Part shown: one piece after another, positions 14,835-23,839 of the stretch
Numbering within the stretch: the stretch's first letter is position 1
Layout: every line of letters starts with the position of its first letter
Assembly (NCBI RefSeq): GCF_900176635.1
Contig: NZ_FXLN01000002.1
Span: 1 to 64,000 of the forward strand
Reading direction: 5' to 3'
Source of the DNA: Clostridium merdae
GTDB lineage: Bacteria > Bacillota > Clostridia > Oscillospirales > Acutalibacteraceae
DNA: 64,000 nucleotides
Program-made: the position numbers and the translations under genes
Notes under the pieces: model-generated
Told to the model about the DNA's origin: nothing
Databases searched by the model: none
What the model saw: only the letters and a program-made list of their open reading frames with translations

Positions 14835-15548
14835 TTAAAGGGGAGTTTTCGCAATTTTTGAGCCGTGACGCGGATATTTGTCGGACGTAGCCGACGTTTT
14901 ACGGCAGATAATAATATTTCGCTCGCTGCCATCCGGCAAGGTAAAGGCCTTGCTTTTCTCCGCTCGAGCGCCCAATAGTTGAATAGCCTTCGCTCCGGCG
15001 TTCAGTTCTTCCGCTGCGCCGGGCCCCTTCATTGCCGCAAAAGCACCACCCTGCCGCACAAACGGCAGGCAGTACTCACACAACACCGGGAGAGCAGCCA
15101 CAGCGCGCGCGCATGCTAGGTCGTAATTCTCCCGCAGCTTTGGCTGGCGACTGCCCTCCTCTGCTCTTGCATGAATCAATTCGGCAGAAAGGCCCAAAGC
15201 ATCGCACACGGCTTGCAGGAAGTTTAATCTCTTCTGTAAGCTGTCTAATAACGTTAAGCAAATGTCTGGCCGGTAAATCAGCAGAGGTATTCCCGGGAAG
15301 CCCGCACCGGTTCCAACATCAATTACCTTTGCATTCTGGGGAATCTCGACTGCTTTTAGCAATAGAAGGCTATCTAAAAAATGTTTCTCTACCACCTGCT
15401 GCGGCTCTATAATGGCGGTAAGATTCATCTTTTGGTTCCATTCCAGCAGCAGCTCCATATAGCGCTGAAAGGCCGCAGCTTGTTGAGGGCTAAGGGGAAG
15501 TCCATTCGCCCCAGCCAGCTCTATGATATGCTGTTCTATATTACTCAC
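14835..15548 (-). CDS. rsmG: 16S rRNA (guanine-527-N7)-methyltransferase
   Basis: The 237-aa enzyme (GidB) starts at GTG 15548, overlapping the mnmG stop codon by 4 bp and following a GGAGG site 10 nt upstream. The SAM-binding motif VIDVGTGAGFPGIPLLI (residues about 75-91), the helix SLQKRLNFLQAVCDALGL and the FAAMKG strand identify it. It methylates G527 of 16S rRNA; loss gives low-level streptomycin resistance in other bacteria. It is co-transcribed with mnmG, as in most Firmicutes. Confidence 0.95.
   Translation of the reverse strand: MSNIEQHIIELAGANGLPLSPQQAAAFQRYMELLLEWNQKMNLTAIIEPQQVVEKHFLDSLLLLKAVEIPQNAKVIDVGTGAGFPGIPLLIYRPDICLTLLDSLQKRLNFLQAVCDALGLSAELIHARAEEGSRQPKLRENYDLACARAVAALPVLCEYCLPFVRQGGAFAAMKGPGAAEELNAGAKAIQLLGARAEKSKAFTLPDGSERNIIICRKTSATSDKYPRHGSKIAKTPL
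15290..15299. promoter_or_regulatory. Weak Noc-binding-site-like palindrome
   Basis: TTCCCGGGAA within rsmG matches the 10-bp core of the B. subtilis Noc site ATTTCCCGGGAAAT. The flanks do not match, and it could be a chance occurrence. Confidence 0.25.
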
Positions 15549-17443
15549 AGAGCAGCGTCCTCCTTTTCTTCCTGCCGAGCAAGCCAAATAAGCAGCACCG
15601 AAATATCTGCCGGGCTAACGCCGGAGATACGAGATGCTTGGCCTATGCTCGCAGGGCGAATTTTTTGCAGCTTTTCCTTTGCCTCTAAGCGAAGACCGGT
15701 AACTGCTGTATAATCAAGCTTTTTCGGTAATAGACGCTGTTCCAAACGCCGCATCTCAGCAATGTCTGCCTTTTGGCGGCGAATGTAGCCCTCATACTTA
15801 ATTTCAATCTCTACATTTTCGAATACTGAAGCTGGTAGCTCTGGTCTCTCTGTATCTATAGGTGACAGCACCTCATAATTGAGTTCTGGCCTGCGCAGTA
15901 AATCAATCAAATGTACTCCTGTAGTAACTGGGGTTGTTCCACGTGAAACAAGTATTTGGTTCAGCACTTCCGTTGGAGAAAATACGGTTTGCATGGTACG
16001 TTTTTTCTCCTGCTCTTTGAGCGCCTGCTTTTCTTGGTAGCGAGCATAGCGTTCTTCCCTAACCAGGCCAAGCTCATGCCCAAGCGGAGTCATACGCTCA
16101 TCTGCATTGTCTTGCCGCAAAACAAGGCGATATTCTGAGCGTGAAGTCATCATGCGGTAGGGGTCGCTTACGCCCTTAGTCACAAGGTCGTCTACGAGTG
16201 TTCCAATATACGAACCGGCGCGATCCAGTATAATCTGTTCTTTTCCCTGCGCTCTACGTGCCGCATTAATACCCGCTAAAAGGCCTTGTGCGGCGGCTTC
16301 CTCATAACCGGAGCTGCCATTAAACTGACCCGCACCATATAGACCAGCTAAATCCTGAAATTCAAGCGTTGGGTCGAGCTGGAGAGGGTCTACACAATCG
16401 TATTCAATGGCATACGCACATCGCATGATTTCTACATTCTCTAACCCCTTGATGGTACGGTAAAACGCAAGCTGAACCTCCTCCGGTAAGGATGAGGACA
16501 TTCCCTGCAAGTACAGTTCCTCCGTATCAAGACCGCAAGGCTCAATAAAGAGCTGGTGGCGCTTTTTATCGGTGAATCGCATAATTTTATCTTCGAAGCT
16601 GGGGCAATAGCGCGGGCCAACCCCTTCAATTTTGCCTGCATAGAGCGGTGAGCGATGTATATTCTTGAGAATAATTTCCTTTGTTTCATCGTTTGACCAA
16701 GCCATATGGCACACTGCCCTATTTTTGGGCAGTTCAACCGTATCGTAAGAAAACGGAACCACCGGCTCGTCTCCCTGTTGTACCTCTAAGTCTGTAAAAT
16801 CCACGCTGGAGCGCAGCACACGAGCAGGAGTACCTGTTTTAAAGCGGCGCAGACTCACACCAAGCTTACGAAGCGGCTCCGATAAAAAGGCCGCCGGGAA
16901 CAATCCGTCCGGTCCACTTTCATACGAAACATCGCCTACATAGATTTTACCACTCAAATAGGTTCCGGTAGCAAGCACCACGCATTTTGCAGTAAACCCT
17001 GCACCCATTCGCGTAACCGCCTGCCAAGTACCATCTTCATTGCGGAACAAATCGATAATCTCACCCTGCTTGAGCTGAAGGTTCGGTTCCAGCTCGAGCT
17101 TATGCTTCATAATCTTGGAGTACTCCCGGCGGTCAATCTGCGCACGCAAAGAGTGAACCGCTGGGCCTTTTCCCAAATTCAGCATCCGGCTTTGTAGGGT
17201 ACACGCATCTGCCGTCTTCCCCATCTCGCCGCCAAGAGCATCAATTTCGCGAACGAGGTGACCCTTTGCCGTACCACCAATAGACGGATTACAAGGGCAG
17301 TTGCCTACTGCGTCCAGATTAATGGTAAAGATTACGGTACGGCAACCAAGCCGTGCTGCCGCCAAGGCTGCCTCAATTCCGGCATGGCCGGCACCAATTA
17401 CTAGTACATCATATTGATCTGCCTGATACATCGTCTTTTGCAC
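15545..17443 (-). CDS. mnmG: tRNA uridine-34 5-carboxymethylaminomethyl modification enzyme MnmG
   Basis: The 632-aa FAD protein begins with the dinucleotide-binding motif VIGAGHAGIEAALAAARLG and the signature GNCPCNPSIGGTAKGHLV. It ends with the GidA-associated C-terminal helical domain (ASRISGVSPADISVLLIWL). With MnmE it installs cmnm5 on U34 of several tRNAs in the cytoplasm. The GTG start at 17443 is 5 nt after AAAGGA; an ATG 4 codons in is the alternative. The coding sequence contains a parS site (15935-15950). Confidence 0.97.
   Translation of the reverse strand: MQKTMYQADQYDVLVIGAGHAGIEAALAAARLGCRTVIFTINLDAVGNCPCNPSIGGTAKGHLVREIDALGGEMGKTADACTLQSRMLNLGKGPAVHSLRAQIDRREYSKIMKHKLELEPNLQLKQGEIIDLFRNEDGTWQAVTRMGAGFTAKCVVLATGTYLSGKIYVGDVSYESGPDGLFPAAFLSEPLRKLGVSLRRFKTGTPARVLRSSVDFTDLEVQQGDEPVVPFSYDTVELPKNRAVCHMAWSNDETKEIILKNIHRSPLYAGKIEGVGPRYCPSFEDKIMRFTDKKRHQLFIEPCGLDTEELYLQGMSSSLPEEVQLAFYRTIKGLENVEIMRCAYAIEYDCVDPLQLDPTLEFQDLAGLYGAGQFNGSSGYEEAAAQGLLAGINAARRAQGKEQIILDRAGSYIGTLVDDLVTKGVSDPYRMMTSRSEYRLVLRQDNADERMTPLGHELGLVREERYARYQEKQALKEQEKKRTMQTVFSPTEVLNQILVSRGTTPVTTGVHLIDLLRRPELNYEVLSPIDTERPELPASVFENVEIEIKYEGYIRRQKADIAEMRRLEQRLLPKKLDYTAVTGLRLEAKEKLQKIRPASIGQASRISGVSPADISVLLIWLARQEEKEDAAL
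15935..15950. promoter_or_regulatory. parS: parS site inside mnmG
   Basis: TGTTCCACGTGAAACA is the exact reverse complement of the parS copy at 13595. It differs from the consensus at one position. Location within mnmG (gidA) is common for parS in Firmicutes. Confidence 0.92.
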
Positions 17444-17520
17444 CTGATTCCTTTCCGCCGTATGGCGGTTTCCGAATTATTTCCCCACTGGCTCTTTCTC
17501 AATACTTATTAGAAAGCCAA

Positions 17521-18900
17521 TTATTTTCCAACACAAAAATGGGCAAAAACCGTTTCTACTATCTCGTTGGTCGCGCGTTCTCCGGTAAGCTCTAGCAATG
17601 CGGAAACCGCACCTTCTACGGATACCGTAACCGCATCGAGTGTCATTCCCCCAGCTAAGGCTCGTATGGCCTCGTCCAATTCTTCTTTAGCACGGCGCGC
17701 GGTATCGCGTTGTCGTTCCGTATACAAAATTCCCTCAGAGGGGTTTAAATCTGCCGTGTGAAGAATCGTTTCTACTGCTTGCTGTAACTCAGTAAGCCCA
17801 TCTCCGCTTTTCGCAGAAATATATACATATTGTTGAAATAATTGATTTATATACTCATTGTCAATTTTCGATTCCAAATCACTCTTATTAATGATTGCGA
17901 CTGCGGGCATACCAGCTAAGCGGGTAATCAGCTCATGATCCTGCTCTGTGAGGGGCGAAGAAGAATCAAATACCGCTAGCACAAGCTGTGCCGTGTTCAG
18001 TCGATTCTTCGCGCGATCCACCCCAATGCTCTCCACCGGGTCTTCAGTCTCGCGCAAGCCCGCGGTATCAGCAAGGCGCAGAGGTACACCGCCAAGCAGA
18101 ACTGTTTCCTCCACAATATCGCGAGTTGTACCGGCATATTCCGTTACAATGGAACGCTCACAGCCCGCCAGCAAATTCATCAAAGTAGATTTTCCCACGT
18201 TTGGCCTGCCAACGATTACGGTATCCACACCCTCACGCAGAACCCTGCCGGCGTCGAATTGACTCAGTAGCCTTGCCAAATCGGTCTCCACCTCTCGAAG
18301 AGACTGAAGCAAGGATTCTTCATCTAGCTGCGGAATATCGTCCTCCGGGTAGTCTGCCCAAGCAGAGAGGTGGGCTGCAATGGTAAGCAGCTTTTCACGG
18401 CTCGCATGAATCCGGCGATAGAGAGCCCCCTCCCGGCCTGCACGAGCCGTACGAAGCGCTTGCCCGCCCTGTGCACCAATCAGCTGCATGACCGATTCAG
18501 CCTGCGTTAAATCCATCTTTCCATTTAAAAACGCGCGGCGGGTAAACTCACCGGGACCGGCGGGAGTTGCCCCGGCCGCCAAAACGGCGTCCAGCACGCG
18601 GCGCAAAAGGTACAAACCACCATGGCAAGAAAGCTCCACAACATCCTCACCGGTATAGCTATGGGGGGCAACGAATACGGTAGCCACCGCTTCATCAATT
18701 CGCTCTTTCTCTTCCCCGCCATATACCCAGCCATACAGTGCCGTGTAACCCGGCAGTTCTTCTATTTTCTGCCCTCTGGCTGAGACAAATACCCGGCCTG
18801 CAATTTGCCTTGCACCTGTACCAGATATTCGAATAACACCAATTCCGCCGGGTGCTTGTGCCGTTGAAATTGCCGCAATAGCGGAAGTTCTTTGTTCCAT
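17521..18900 (-). CDS. mnmE: tRNA modification GTPase MnmE
   Basis: The 459-aa protein starts at ATG 18900, with AAAGGAGA 5 nt upstream; an open extension to 18921 has no such site. Order of domains: the formyl-THF-binding N-terminal domain (SAIAAISTAQAPGGIGVIRISG), a helical domain, an inserted G domain (GRPNVGKST, G1; DTAGLRETEDPVE, G3; NKSD, G4) and the C-terminal CVGK, corresponding to the usual CIGK with its functional cysteine. It is the K+-dependent GTPase partner of MnmG in wobble uridine modification. The gap to mnmG is 77 bp. Confidence 0.97.
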   Translation of the reverse strand: MEQRTSAIAAISTAQAPGGIGVIRISGTGARQIAGRVFVSARGQKIEELPGYTALYGWVYGGEEKERIDEAVATVFVAPHSYTGEDVVELSCHGGLYLLRRVLDAVLAAGATPAGPGEFTRRAFLNGKMDLTQAESVMQLIGAQGGQALRTARAGREGALYRRIHASREKLLTIAAHLSAWADYPEDDIPQLDEESLLQSLREVETDLARLLSQFDAGRVLREGVDTVIVGRPNVGKSTLMNLLAGCERSIVTEYAGTTRDIVEETVLLGGVPLRLADTAGLRETEDPVESIGVDRAKNRLNTAQLVLAVFDSSSPLTEQDHELITRLAGMPAVAIINKSDLESKIDNEYINQLFQQYVYISAKSGDGLTELQQAVETILHTADLNPSEGILYTERQRDTARRAKEELDEAIRALAGGMTLDAVTVSVEGAVSALLELTGERATNEIVETVFAHFCVGK

Positions 18901-18976
18901 GATTCTCTCCTTTTGTGCCACAAAAAGCGGCTCGTTTTACGAACCGCTTTTCTATCGTTCTTATACTATGAAAAAG

Positions 18977-19861
18977 TTAGTCCTTTTTTGTGTCAATCTT
19001 GCTGTACAAAGGGCTGTTCCCCTTTTTGACGGGGCGGCTCTCCGCAGGCGGGGTATAAGGTGCTCTTTGTTCCTGCACCGGGCGTCTGTCTCTACTGTCG
19101 CGCGACGAGGAAGTGGAGGAAGAACGACCGCCATAGTTTTTACTTCCGCCCTGTGGGGGGCGGCCGCCGCGGTCTTTGTGGAAGTCCCTTCCACCACGAG
19201 AACGGTCATTCGGCCGGCGGAACGCTGGGCGCTCGCCGCCTTCGGGGCCAATTACCACATGGCGCGCAAGGTCTTCCCCTTCGCTCCAGGATTTAACCCC
19301 TTCTACCTCTTGAACCGCCGTATGTATAATGCGGCGCTCATAAGGATTCATAGGCTCCAGTGAACAATTACGCTGGGTTTTCAAAGCCTTTGCCGCCATT
19401 TTTTTACCGAGTGACTCCAGCGTTTCCTTGCGTTTTTCTCTGTAATTCCCAATATCAAGTGTAATTCTAAAGTAAGAATCCTCCACGTGATTTGCTACCA
19501 AACCGGAGAGATACTGCAAAGAATCGAGTGTTTCTCCTCTGTGGCCAATAATAAAACCAATGTCGTCACCAGTTAAGGTGAGCAGGGCTCCATTTTCTTG
19601 CTCGACAATCTCAATTTCGACCGATGGAATACCCATCTGCCCCAAAACCTGCTTTAGATAATCGGCAGCTGCCTCTGCGGGGCCAGACTTCATAAAAGCG
19701 CGTACTTTCGCGGGTGCGCCGCCAAAAAGGCCGAATTTCTTTTTTTCGGGAAGCTCCAAAATCTCAAATTCCGCTTCATGTGATTCTACCCCAAGCAGTT
19801 TGCAGGCTTCTTCAAACGCCTGCTCCACGGAATCTCCCGTTGCAATCGCTTCTTTAACCAC
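18977..19861 (-). CDS. khpB: Jag/KhpB RNA-binding protein
   Basis: The 294-aa protein has the Jag_N domain (residues 1-50, ATGDSVEQAFEEACKLLGV), a KH domain with the GxxG loop IIGHRGETLDSLQYLSG, and an R3H domain (YERRIIHTAVQEVEGVKSWSEG). A long Arg/Gly/Ser-rich tail (about 215-294) probably adds non-specific RNA binding. In other Firmicutes KhpB binds RNA together with KhpA and affects cell elongation and division. It starts at GTG 19861 after GGAGG and lies downstream of yidC, the usual pairing. Confidence 0.93.
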   Translation of the reverse strand: MVKEAIATGDSVEQAFEEACKLLGVESHEAEFEILELPEKKKFGLFGGAPAKVRAFMKSGPAEAAADYLKQVLGQMGIPSVEIEIVEQENGALLTLTGDDIGFIIGHRGETLDSLQYLSGLVANHVEDSYFRITLDIGNYREKRKETLESLGKKMAAKALKTQRNCSLEPMNPYERRIIHTAVQEVEGVKSWSEGEDLARHVVIGPEGGERPAFRRPNDRSRGGRDFHKDRGGRPPQGGSKNYGGRSSSTSSSRDSRDRRPVQEQRAPYTPPAESRPVKKGNSPLYSKIDTKKD

Positions 19862-19894
19862 CTTCGCACCTCCAATAATTGAATCAGAAACCGC

Positions 19895-20995
19895 TTATTT
19901 TTTCTTCCCCAGGTAGTTGTCTTGCCCACCTGCGGATTTTCCGCTTTTCTTTTTCTGTTCTTTCTTCGCTGACGAATCTTCTTTTTTAACATCTGTTACA
20001 GCAAATCGTTCTGCTGTACGCTGGCGAAGATGAGCCGGTTGAGGCTCGATAGCCGCTTCTTCTATCTCAAGCAGCGCAATTCGCTGTGCTTCCGCCTTTG
20101 CGGTAAGAGAAGCCGGGCTGAAAAACGCATGTACTAAAACCACTTGAATCAGTGCAGTAATGGTAGAAATAATCCAGTAAAAACCGACTGCCGCAGGTAC
20201 AGACATAGCGAATACAGCGGTAATGGCAGGTAAAATATACAGCATCATCTTCATTGCACCCTGCTGCTGCTGCATACCGGGCTGCAAACGCATAGTAATA
20301 ATTTGCGTAATAATGGATGATGCAAGGCACAGTATTGGAATCAACCACAAATTGGTTTGGAACATAGAAACAAATTTCCCAAAGAAGCTGGAAACAGTAA
20401 CGTCAGAAGGTGTTCCTAAGAGATTGAGCCCTAAAAAATTAAAGCCAGAGCTGAGTGATTGTATTTTGGCAAGCTCATCACCGTTGAACATCGTCAAATA
20501 AGGGCGAAGTTCTGTAAAATGACGAACAATTTCCATTTCATTATAGAACCCATTTTGATAAGTAAAGTTACCGCTAATACCGGGAACCGACTGCAATACC
20601 CCCACTGCCTGCGCTACTGCTTCTTTACCAAGATGCAGCGCATTTGAGAGCGGGTTTACCACGGTATAATACAGACCAATCATAATCGGGAACGGAATTA
20701 ACATAGGCAGGCAGCCGCTAGCGGGGTTGTACCCCTCTTTTTCATACAGCTTCTGCATTTCTTCATTCATTTTAATACGGTCATTGCCGTATTTTTTTTG
20801 CAGCTCTTTCTGTTTCACAGAGAGCTTTGAGTTCGCCGCCATCGATTTTTGCTGCTTAATGGAGAACGGGAACATAACAATTTTTAAAACTATGGTAAAT
20901 ATAATAATCGCTACGCCGTAATTCTTAAAGATCTGATAAAAAACCCATAGCAGATATCCTAGAAAGCTGCCGAAAAAATTGCCTATTCCTGCCAT
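19895..20995 (-). CDS. yidC: Membrane protein insertase YidC/OxaI
   Basis: The 366-aa protein, starting at MAGIGNFF (ATG 20995, 7 nt after AGAGAGG), has the 60KD_IMP core: VAIIIFTIVLKIVMFPF (TM1, with Lys where Arg is usual in the hydrophilic groove), KYGNDRIKMNEEMQKLYEKEGYNP (coiled cytoplasmic loop), and later helices. The tail is Lys-rich and ends in KKK. It inserts membrane proteins with or without SecYEG. There is no lipobox, unlike B. subtilis SpoIIIJ. The rpmH-rnpA-yidD-yidC-jag order is the conserved origin-side cluster. Confidence 0.95.
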   Translation of the reverse strand: MAGIGNFFGSFLGYLLWVFYQIFKNYGVAIIIFTIVLKIVMFPFSIKQQKSMAANSKLSVKQKELQKKYGNDRIKMNEEMQKLYEKEGYNPASGCLPMLIPFPIMIGLYYTVVNPLSNALHLGKEAVAQAVGVLQSVPGISGNFTYQNGFYNEMEIVRHFTELRPYLTMFNGDELAKIQSLSSGFNFLGLNLLGTPSDVTVSSFFGKFVSMFQTNLWLIPILCLASSIITQIITMRLQPGMQQQQGAMKMMLYILPAITAVFAMSVPAAVGFYWIISTITALIQVVLVHAFFSPASLTAKAEAQRIALLEIEEAAIEPQPAHLRQRTAERFAVTDVKKEDSSAKKEQKKKSGKSAGGQDNYLGKKK

Positions 20996-21080
20996 ATAAA
21001 AACCTCTCTGTTTCAAATATTACGGAATCGCTCTTCCATACCAGATTCTATAGAAAACAGCGCAATTTTTGAAAACGCCG

Positions 21081-21335
21081 TTACTTTCTATCTTTGAGCC
21101 TGCCTAGCAGGCTTTCTCCCCGCTCCGGTACGGGGTCATACCCTCCCGGGTGAAATGGGTTACAGCGAAGAATTCGCCAAATCGCCATGAATAATCCTCG
21201 TACCACACCAAATCGTTCAATCGCAACAATGGCATAGCTACTGCAGGTAGGAACAAAACGACAGCTTGGGTGCCGCTTTAACGGGGAAACCCATTTTTGG
21301 TACCCCCGTATTATTAAAATCATGATGCGTTTCAT
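21081..21335 (-). CDS. yidD: Membrane protein insertion efficiency factor YidD
   Basis: The 84-aa protein has all conserved YidD features: a short amphipathic N-terminus and HPSCRFVPTCSSYAIVAIER, followed by WRILRCNPFHPGGYDPVP. The three cysteines and the NPFHPGG motif are diagnostic. It assists YidC-dependent insertion at the inner face of the membrane. Its start overlaps the rnpA stop by 4 bp, so the two are translationally coupled. Confidence 0.96.
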   Translation of the reverse strand: MKRIMILIIRGYQKWVSPLKRHPSCRFVPTCSSYAIVAIERFGVVRGLFMAIWRILRCNPFHPGGYDPVPERGESLLGRLKDRK

Positions 21336-21667
21336 TTTAAAACACCAGCCTGCGTTAATTGCTTTCGCATATCACACAGGATGTCCGTACTTTTTACATA
21401 CGGTGTTTTTGCCCGCGCTACAAAAATCAAATCATACCCGCCGGTAAGCTCTGGCATCATTTGCCGAGCCGCTTCGCGAATAATACGACGAGACCGATTG
21501 CGTTTTACCGCATTTCCCGTTTTTTTGCTGGTGGTAATTCCCACCCGTATGCGGCGCGCGCGGTTTTTCATTACATACGTTACCAGAATTGGTGAGACAA
21601 AGGATTTTCCTTTTGCATACGCACGGCGGAAGCTGCCATTTTCACAAACCGGGACTATTTCGCTCAT
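21332..21667 (-). CDS. rnpA: Ribonuclease P protein component
   Basis: The 111-aa basic protein carries the RNase P signature KRNRSRRIIREAARQ (about residues 54-68) and the N-terminal FRRAYAKGKSF. It binds the catalytic RNA of RNase P and aids 5' maturation of tRNAs. It follows rpmH after 83 bp that contain a strong hairpin, which may adjust the RnpA:L34 ratio. Confidence 0.96.
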   Translation of the reverse strand: MSEIVPVCENGSFRRAYAKGKSFVSPILVTYVMKNRARRIRVGITTSKKTGNAVKRNRSRRIIREAARQMMPELTGGYDLIFVARAKTPYVKSTDILCDMRKQLTQAGVLK

Positions 21668-21717
21668 TGTGAAACTTTAACCTCCCCATACTCTGGCCAT
21701 TTGAAAAACAAAACAAA

Positions 21718-21743
21718 GAAAGGCCACACTGCGGTGGCCCTTT
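21718..21743 (-). terminator. Hairpin between rpmH and rnpA
   Basis: On the minus strand AAAGGGCCAC-CGCA-GTGTGGCCTTT forms a stem with one mismatch and is followed by CTTTGTTTTG. It resembles a partial terminator that lets only some transcripts pass from rpmH into rnpA. Confidence 0.6.
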
Positions 21744-21750
21744 CAAAGCT

Positions 21751-21885
21751 TCAGTAAGACAAACGCGCTCTTCCCTTGGCCCTGCGGCGCGCCAAAACTT
21801 TGCGGCCGTTTCTATCGGACATTCTCTTTCTGAACCCATGCTCTTTTTTTCTATGGAGCTTCTTAGGCTGATAAGTTCTCAGCAT
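21751..21885 (-). CDS. rpmH: 50S ribosomal protein L34
   Basis: The reverse complement encodes 44 aa starting MLRTYQPKKLHRKKEHGFRK and ending RAKGRARLSY, typical of Firmicutes L34. An AAAGGAGGG site stands 5 nt before ATG. It is a small basic protein of the large ribosomal subunit and the first gene of the leftward origin-side operon. Confidence 0.98.
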   Translation of the reverse strand: MLRTYQPKKLHRKKEHGFRKRMSDRNGRKVLARRRAKGRARLSY

Positions 21886-21924
21886 GAAAAACCCTCCTTT
21901 CGGGTACAAACCTTGCAATTTAGC

Positions 21925-21954
21925 ATTATAGCCTAATCACAGGCAAACTGTCAA
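21925..21954 (-). promoter_or_regulatory. rpmH promoter
   Basis: On the minus strand TTGACA (21954-21949), an 18-nt spacer and TATAAT (21930-21925) lie about 40 nt before the rpmH start. Confidence 0.85.
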
Positions 21955-22377
21955 TAAAAAAATACAAATCCGCCCGATTTTGCTTTTGTCTCATCATACC
22001 ATACAACTACATAAAAAGAAAGCTGGTAAAACATGTTTTTTCTATCTTTCTTTATTTCTCACAAAAATAAAAACTGTTTTCCAAAACTTGTCCCTTATTT
22101 CATTGAGACAACTTCAAGTATTTCCATAATTTGTGGAGGTTCTTTCTATATTATATATTATTTCTTCTTTTTTACAGGGAAGAAACAGAAATTTCAGAAT
22201 AGCAAGTAAATTATTTCATGCTATAATCTTATTTTACTATTTTCACAAATATTTTATTAAAATTTAAATGTTAAAAACATATGATTATTTTCAACAGCTT
22301 TTTAAGGCTACCGTGAAAAACCGTGACGTGCTTTTAAAAGTTTTTCACAATCCTGTTTATAAGATGTGGAAAAGGAT
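21955..22377. other. AT-rich rpmH-dnaA intergenic region (origin, left part)
   Basis: This very AT-rich, non-coding stretch lies between the divergent rpmH and dnaA promoters. It contains only degenerate DnaA-box-like words: TTTTTCACA near 22340 and TGTGGAAAA near 22365. The position corresponds to the incC part of a bipartite Firmicutes oriC, but the box density is low, so its role is uncertain. Confidence 0.5.
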
Positions 22378-22406
22378 TTGAAAAATTTTCTTCTTTATGC
22401 TATTAT
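22378..22406 (+). promoter_or_regulatory. dnaA promoter
   Basis: TTGAAA (22378-22383), exactly 17 nt, then TATTAT (22401-22406). A DnaA-box-like TGTGGAAAA lies directly upstream, which suggests autoregulation. Confidence 0.7.
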
Positions 22407-22525
22407 TATGTTAATTATCCGTGTAGAACCGAGTTTGCTTTATGCACGTTGTGTTTCTGGAACGCTCCGGCAACAGCTCGGTTTTTTCTTTATTTTTTAT
22501 ATCACCGAAAGGTATGATTGTTTTT

Positions 22526-23839
22526 ATGGAATCCTTTACCGAAGCGTGGGGCCTTGTTTGCGATTTTTGCAAAGCCCGCATCACAGAGGTGGCATATACC
22601 ACCTGGATCCACCGGATCCGTCCTGTCAGCCTGGATTTTAACAAGGGAATTGCCGTACTGGAGGTTCCGAATGAATTCCACCTTCAAACGTTAACCCGGT
22701 GCTACACTTCTCTTCTTCAGGAAGCATTCAACGAAATCTTCGGCGAAGGCATTCAAATTCAACTTTGCACCCCCGAACAACTGGTGCAGAATAAAAAGCC
22801 TGACGCCGTACCACTTTCCAAAGATGACTACGAATACACCTTCGACACTTTCATTGTAGGGTCATCAAACAAATTTGCACACGCCGCCTCTATGGCGGTG
22901 GCTACAAAACCCGCCGTGTTGTACAACCCTCTTTTCATTTATGGGAATTCGGGGCTTGGCAAGACGCACCTTTTGTACGCTATTTGCAACGAAATTTCAA
23001 AGACGTACCCTCAAATGAACATTATCTATATTAAAGGGGACGAGTTTACTAACGAGCTGATTGAAGCCATTCGCCGTGGTACAACGGTAGAGTTTCACCA
23101 GCGTTACCGCAAGGCGGACATCCTCCTCGTGGATGATATTCAGTTTATTGCAGGTAAGGATTCGACGCAGGAAGAGTTCTTCCACACCTTTAATACCTTA
23201 TATGAAGCGAAAAAGCAGATTGTTTTAACGTCTGACCGCCCGCCGAAGGATATTGCCACACTGGAAGAGCGACTGTTAACCCGCTTTGAGTGGGGTCTAA
23301 CTGCCGACGTACAGCCGCCAGATTTTGAAACGCGCATTGCAATTATTAAGCGAAAAGCAGAGCTTCTCGAAATTGATTTGCCCGATAATGTGGCAGAATA
23401 TATTGCAAACCGCCTGAAAAATAACATTCGGCAGCTCGAAGGCGCCGTAAAGAAAATGAAGGCTTATTACCTGCTTGCCGGTGAGTCACTTAGTATTTCG
23501 ACTGCACAAGCCGCAATTAGCGACATTATTAATAACCACCAGCCCGCACCAATGACGATCGAGAAGATTATTGAAGAGGTAGCGCGCACGTTTGGTACCT
23601 CCCCGGAGGACATTCGCTCTCCCAAGCGCTCGGCAAATATCTCTTCCGCTCGCCAAATTGCCATGTATGTAGTACGTGAAATCACGCAGCTGCCTATGAC
23701 CTCCATTGGTGAGGCGTTCGGCGGCCGTGACCACTCTACCGTTGTATACGCAATTCAGCAGGTAGAAAAGAACATTGGCCGCGACCCGAAGACACGTGAT
23801 ACCGTTCAGGATATTATAAAAAACATCCGTGATCGTTAA
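22526..23839 (+). CDS. dnaA: Chromosomal replication initiator protein DnaA
   Basis: The 437-aa product starts at MESFTEAWGLVCDF; an upstream open extension to 22442 looks unlike the family. It has domain I (1-90), a short linker, the AAA+ core (Walker A GNSGLGKTH, Walker B LLVDDIQF, sensor TSDRPPKD) and the DNA-binding domain IV (GRDHSTVVYAIQQVEK). DnaA binds DnaA boxes, unwinds oriC and loads DnaB. The AAAGG site is 13 nt before this ATG. ATG 22514 is an alternative, but it lies only 1 nt after AAAGG. Confidence 0.98.
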   Translation: MESFTEAWGLVCDFCKARITEVAYTTWIHRIRPVSLDFNKGIAVLEVPNEFHLQTLTRCYTSLLQEAFNEIFGEGIQIQLCTPEQLVQNKKPDAVPLSKDDYEYTFDTFIVGSSNKFAHAASMAVATKPAVLYNPLFIYGNSGLGKTHLLYAICNEISKTYPQMNIIYIKGDEFTNELIEAIRRGTTVEFHQRYRKADILLVDDIQFIAGKDSTQEEFFHTFNTLYEAKKQIVLTSDRPPKDIATLEERLLTRFEWGLTADVQPPDFETRIAIIKRKAELLEIDLPDNVAEYIANRLKNNIRQLEGAVKKMKAYYLLAGESLSISTAQAAISDIINNHQPAPMTIEKIIEEVARTFGTSPEDIRSPKRSANISSARQIAMYVVREITQLPMTSIGEAFGGRDHSTVVYAIQQVEKNIGRDPKTRDTVQDIIKNIRDR

